This document shows positions 60,616-64,000 of a stretch of DNA of 64,000 nt, in pieces. The stretch spans positions 36,323 to 100,322 of the forward strand of contig CP019157.1 in NCBI GenBank assembly GCA_002844335.1, given 5' to 3'. The notes beneath the pieces are model-generated. The model saw only the letters and a program-made list of their open reading frames with translations, was not told the DNA's origin and made no database searches. This DNA is from Haloarcula taiwanensis. GTDB lineage: Archaea; Halobacteriota; Halobacteria; Halobacteriales; Haloarculaceae. Position 1 is the first letter of the stretch, and every line of letters begins with the position of its first letter. Position numbers and translations under genes: made by a program.

Positions 60616-60988
60616 GCGCGACAGCAATACTCTATCCTTTTGACGACTTGCGTAGCTGTTTGGCATGGGTTGCGATGGTTTCCGAGACCACTCCTGACAG
60701 TTTGCGACCCCGCGCCGGGACCTGTTAGAGGCAGGTCCCATGACGGCGCGAGTGTGTATCCGTAGTTGATGGGTGACTGGTATGTAAACCCCCTTGTACT
60801 TCCGGGAGTGGTAGCTCGCTAACCAACAGTCGGTGGTAGAAGCGGCCCAGTGTTGGTTAGTCAGGGGGAGTGTCGAAGAACAGTTCACAAGACGGTTAAT
60901 TTCAGCACCATCGATGCTGGACTGGCAGCTCAGTAAGTGTGCGTGTTTAACAAAAAGAGGTATCCCTCCGCTGACGGTATTCGGGCGT
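60616..60988. other. Intergenic holding palindrome copy 7
   Basis: No supported gene. The palindrome and about 90 bp beyond resemble the 51595-51690 region. Confidence 0.45.
60819..60860. repeat. 42-bp palindrome, CTAACCAAC family, copy 7
   Basis: Perfect 10-bp arms CTAACCAACA and TGTTGGTTAG; interior CGGTGG as in copies 2 and 6. Confidence 0.9.
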
Positions 60989-61201
60989 ATGGATGCCCTC
61001 CAACATCTGTACCGTAGACTGGACAACCGAGTACGGGGCCTCTCGCGCCTCTCGTACGCTCTGCTCGTCGGCCTCATCTCCGCGGCGGCCGTATTCGCTG
61101 TTAGAAGCTTGCTGCCGGGGGATGGAAGTTTCGGCCCGATCGCGATGGGCGTCTCAATGACTGTCGTCTACTACGCGCTTGACCCGAACAACACAACTTG
61201 A
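60989..61201 (+). CDS. Small two-helix membrane protein
   Basis: 70 residues from MDALQHLYRRLDNRVRGLSR; the basic start is followed by two hydrophobic helices (YALLVGLISAAAVFAVRSLL; PIAMGVSMTVVYYALDP). No family recognised. The longer open frame upstream is not supported. Confidence 0.6.
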   Translation: MDALQHLYRRLDNRVRGLSRLSYALLVGLISAAAVFAVRSLLPGDGSFGPIAMGVSMTVVYYALDPNNTT

Positions 61202-61379
61202 CGCAACTTGCTCTCACTGTACTGACCGGTCAGCGACTTGTCTGAGAAAGCAGTATTCAGACGGACCAGCTGTTGCCTGCCCGAGTTACGCGTCCCTAGT
61301 GGCAGGCAGTCAGCAATACCAAAGCCGGAGGACTACCACCACCACTACTTATTTAGCTGAGGATTATATGTATACATAT

Positions 61380-61544
61380 ATGACCGAACTGGATGAGGAG
61401 ACGCCGTCGCCTTCGCCGTCACGAAAGGCAGATGGTGACTCCGATTTCCCCCAAGTGCCCATTGGGCTACTTGATGGGATGGACGATATCATCAATGGGG
61501 ATACTGCCAGCAAGTCGGATATCGAAGACGTTCTGAAATTCTAA
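61380..61544 (+). CDS. Small antitoxin candidate
   Basis: 54 residues from MTELDEETPSPSPSRKADGD. The C-terminal part PIGLLDGMDDIINGDTASKS then DIEDVLKF resembles short RelB-like antitoxin tails (xGLLEGIxDIxxGxTAxxxDLxxxLxF). It sits 15 bp before the RelE-like gene at 61560. TATACATATA overlaps the leader. Confidence 0.6.
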   Translation: MTELDEETPSPSPSRKADGDSDFPQVPIGLLDGMDDIINGDTASKSDIEDVLKF

Positions 61545-61559
61545 GTCTCTGTTCGCTCT

Positions 61560-62003
61560 GTGAGCCGAGTTCCGTTGTCTGATGAAGAAACATATGTCAT
61601 TTTTGCAGAGGAGACTCTTTCAAACCTCCAATCTCTGGATGGGAGCAAACAGCAGCAGATACTGAGCAGGCTCTTGGACATCGCTGCGAGCGCTAATCTC
61701 CCCAGTCAATTCAGACACGAAACGATAGGTAGTCTTGACCTTCTTACAGCAGGAGACCAGTGCCGACTCTACACGAAGATCGTCGAAAATATTCCAGAAG
61801 GCAACGCAACGTATCACCTCATCTTTGTGCTCTATATCGACGATAAGCACGAGTATAGCCAGTCGGAATTAGCGACATACGATCCACTGGCTGATTCTTT
61901 CCTTTCTGTGGCGACATCTATGGACGATGTTGAGAGTGTTGAAGACTACTTAGCAGAAAAGAATGCACTCAGTGCTGAAGACCTGGAAGACTTGCTCTCG
62001 TAA
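61560..62003 (+). CDS. RelE-superfamily-like toxin candidate
   Basis: 147 residues with a GTG start. SQFRHETIGSLDLLTAGDQC, RLYTKIVENIPEGNATYHLI and FVLYIDDKHEYSQSELATYD fit the RelE-like strand order (LxAGxxRLyxxI...YxxxFVLYIDxxHEY). It ends in an acidic helix (VEDYLAEKNALSAEDLEDLL) similar in type to the partner tail. Longer than typical RelE. Pair assignment rests on order and pattern, not on a database match. Confidence 0.6.
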   Translation: MSRVPLSDEETYVIFAEETLSNLQSLDGSKQQQILSRLLDIAASANLPSQFRHETIGSLDLLTAGDQCRLYTKIVENIPEGNATYHLIFVLYIDDKHEYSQSELATYDPLADSFLSVATSMDDVESVEDYLAEKNALSAEDLEDLLS

Positions 62004-62940
62004 CTCGTGAGCCGTTGTCAGAATACCGAGGATACATCAGAAGCCAACTCCCTGAAGCCGGCATTGGGGGATCGGTTATGATCTCCAGAGAGGTGATCAT
62101 TCTTGGAATGTCTCAGACGATCCTCCCTGTACGTTATACAGTCTTCGTTCCCGCGATTGTTGACAGCCTCAACAAAGGTACGACCGTGCGACTGCATGGA
62201 TCGAAGGACGCCGCCCCTCAACAGATGATGTCTGGGGCAGTCAACCACTCCAGTCACTCGCAAATCGGTTGCAATCTGATGTTGTACGGGACTACCTGCT
62301 GATGGGTTGTAACGGAAATGAACCGCCGGACGTCAGCATACGTACGCTGTGACCGCACATGCTTACCAGGTCAGTCCCCGCCACAAAGGCAAGGGAGTGT
62401 CCTGCGTCCTCATTCAATATTAGAGTATGTGACTACAAAAAAGTCCGTTTGTGATCCGCCAGATTCCGCTGAGTTACTGCTCACGATTTCTAACGCCACA
62501 ATTCGGGTATGGCTTGTCCCACTCTGGATACCGCACATTCCGTCACCTGGACAGGCTGGCCTATCGAAGCGATGACGCCTGCGTGTCCCCATGACGGCGT
62601 CCTTCTTCGAGACGAAGTGGGCCTGATGTGTTCATCGCGCTCTCGATGTTCGGAGTGCTCTCGACGTGGCTCGATGTCTCTTGTACTCAGGACATGGACT
62701 TCGTGTGTATCGCCACATGGGAAGCCATGTGCGCGTGTGCGGGTGTGGGACTCGTCGTCGACGCTCTCAACATACCCTATCTATCAGATTTCGTGTATAG
62801 TTCTACACCCCTCGTCGCACACGATGGGCACACTGGCTTCGCTGCGAGTTCTTGGTCACTCGTCCCCCTTGTGACCTCACTTTCGTCGCTACCTCATGGG
62901 GGGTGTGCCCACTATTAATTGCGGTACGGTGCTGAATAGA
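62004..62940. other. Long region without a supported gene
   Basis: About 940 bp between the RelE-like gene and the iteron array. Several 80-120-codon open frames exist (for example 62628-62918 with hydrophobic stretches) but none has a family, partner or convincing composition. It may hold remnants too decayed to name. Confidence 0.45.
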
Positions 62941-62957
62941 GTTATAATATCCTAAGA

Positions 62958-63180
62958 TTAGGACATCTATTAGGACAGGATGTATGATAATTATGGTAGG
63001 GTTTAGGATAGGGGTAAGCTAATTCTATGACAGGGGTTAGGACAGGGGTAGGCTAATTTTACAACAGAAGTTAGGACAGGGAATCCTAAAATTATGGCAC
63101 TATTAGGACAGGAATAGTATAATATTAGGACAGGTATTAGGACAGGATGTAATAGCGTTAGGCTATCCTATTAGGATAGG
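62958..63180. repeat. Iteron array, TTAGGACAGG
   Basis: Exact TTAGGACAGG at 62970, 63037, 63071, 63103, 63125 and 63137; variants TTAGGACATC (62958), TTAGGATAGG (63003, 63171) and TTAGGCTATC (63158). Inverted TATCCTAA-type copies lie at 62949 and 63083. The region is AT-rich and lies 43 bp before the gene at 63223. This is the form of a plasmid iteron origin, operator or centromere. Confidence 0.85.
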
Positions 63181-63222
63181 GTAAAATATAACACCCTAAG
63201 ATTATAACAAGGGGGCAAGAAG

Positions 63223-63960
63223 ATGGCCGAGAGTACTGAGTCCGAGCTAAGCATCGAAGATATCGAGTTTCTAACTATCGTCAGAGATGTCTCTGACAAC
63301 CCGGACGAGTACGACGGAACGGAGCTCGGAGAAGCGCCTGCCACGGTGACTGTTATCACAGACAACACATCGCTATCGAAGTCCCAGGTGAAGTATCGAC
63401 TCAACTCAGAGAGTGATGCTGGTAACTCTCGTGGGTTCACTGAAGACCAACTAGGCTACATCAAGAGCTACGGTGCATCGATGACTGAGAAGGGGTGGGG
63501 TCCACGGTCGTGCGAAATCACTGAGAAGGGGCGAGAAGCACTTGATGAGGTTACGGAAAATTCCACCCTATCGTTGTCCACATCGAAGGAGGGTAGTCCA
63601 GCTGGGGGGTCGACTGAACGTATCGAGGAACTAGCGGAGGATATTGAGCGACTAGACAACCAGTTGGCTGCGATGGGTGCCCGCTTGACTGAGGCGACGG
63701 AAGCAATTGAGGAATTCAACGAAGCCGAGTTTGGTGCAGTTGATGAAGAAATGTCGCACAGGTTAGAGTCCGCTCTGGACGCGATGATTACGTACAAAAA
63801 TATCTTCGAGTACGTGCTTGGTACTGATGTACGCCCGTTCCACCCGGATGAAAATGGAATGATCGATGCTGAGATGGTAGCAGAAGGACGTGAGCAAGTC
63901 GTTGCAGCGATAAACGCGACATCAGAATCGGACGCAGCGGAGGAACTCAGACGGAAGTGA
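63223..63960 (+). CDS. HTH/coiled-coil protein, iteron-binding candidate
   Basis: 245 residues. The N-terminal half looks like a winged helix (EDIEFLTIVRDVSDNPDEYD, TDNTSLSKSQVKYRLNSESD, RSCEITEKGREALDEVTENS). Residues 125-170 form a coiled coil (ERIEELAEDIERLDNQLAAM, GARLTEATEAIEEFNEAEF). The position directly after the iterons suggests it binds them, as Rep or partition protein. No known Rep family is recognised. Confidence 0.7.
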   Translation: MAESTESELSIEDIEFLTIVRDVSDNPDEYDGTELGEAPATVTVITDNTSLSKSQVKYRLNSESDAGNSRGFTEDQLGYIKSYGASMTEKGWGPRSCEITEKGREALDEVTENSTLSLSTSKEGSPAGGSTERIEELAEDIERLDNQLAAMGARLTEATEAIEEFNEAEFGAVDEEMSHRLESALDAMITYKNIFEYVLGTDVRPFHPDENGMIDAEMVAEGREQVVAAINATSESDAAEELRRK

Positions 63961-64000
63961 ATAGAGTTAGTCAGTACTGAGAACGCCGTCCAGTCTGAAC

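Noticed and set aside
62628..62918. 96-codon frame with hydrophobic stretches
   Set aside because: Cys- and Trp-rich in an unnatural order, no ribosome-binding or operon context; not enough support.
62958..63180. CRISPR array
   Set aside because: Repeats are 10 bp with variable spacing from 12 to 34 bp and AT-rich gaps, which is an iteron pattern.

Overview
The window reads as an accessory replicon, or a replicon-like accessory region, of a halophilic archaeon (class Halobacteria). The support is strongly acidic proteins, Tat lipoproteins with an RR motif and a late lipobox Cys, an Orc1/Cdc6 initiator with ORB repeats, MCM-type proteins, haloarchaeal HalOD1 and DUF7344-like regulators, and many one-to-four-base ATGA/GTGA gene overlaps. 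Nothing identifies the genus. A Haloarcula-like host is a guess.

Layout. 1-2.3 kb: toxin-antitoxin (TA) modules and a small gene pair whose decayed copies recur at 52-53 and 60 kb. 2.5-5 kb: two exported proteins facing a membrane-anchored HTH regulator, with a palindromic operator between them. 5-11.4 kb: small zinc proteins, a truncated cydB, a VapBC module, a PstS-like lipoprotein and remnants. 11.4-20 kb: a cell-surface cluster of five Tat lipoproteins (two with a pilin-like domain, two PQQ-type propellers, one unknown) with Yip1 and PH-domain membrane proteins. 20.3-23.5 kb: tyrosine recombinase and a DDE insertion sequence. 23.5-29.8 kb: MMPL exporter, its NEW3/COG1361-type partner and two TetR paralogues. 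30-36 kb: a frameshifted CBS-HEPN gene, a broken IS, PIN-type TA modules and a ParA partition operon with a repeat-rich leader. 36.3-45.2 kb: the replication block: Ski2-like helicase, an unknown protein, an MCM homologue that has lost its ATPase residues, a stand-alone MCM-type winged helix, and orc1 flanked on both sides by ORB repeats. 45.5-48.6 kb: nine overlapping small genes on the minus strand. 49-53 kb: TA modules, HTH and small membrane proteins, and a broken hicA. 53-60 kb: membrane sugar/lipid-type proteins, one split by a 2,042-bp transposon that carries two regulators. 60-62 kb: a 384-bp inserted element and an RelBE-like pair. 62.9-64 kb: an iteron array in front of an HTH/coiled-coil protein, possibly a second origin or a centromere.

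Most noteworthy: (1) the apparently ATPase-dead MCM beside orc1; (2) ORB repeats at a strict 36-bp period; (3) seven dispersed 40-42-bp palindromes with conserved CTAACCAAC arms; (4) a passenger-carrying IS5-type transposon whose removal restores an open gene; (5) a TIR/TSD-bounded 384-bp element carrying a small membrane protein; (6) pilin-like domains placed on lipoprotein anchors; (7) a TTAGGACAGG iteron array. All family assignments are from reading motifs by eye; no database search was run.
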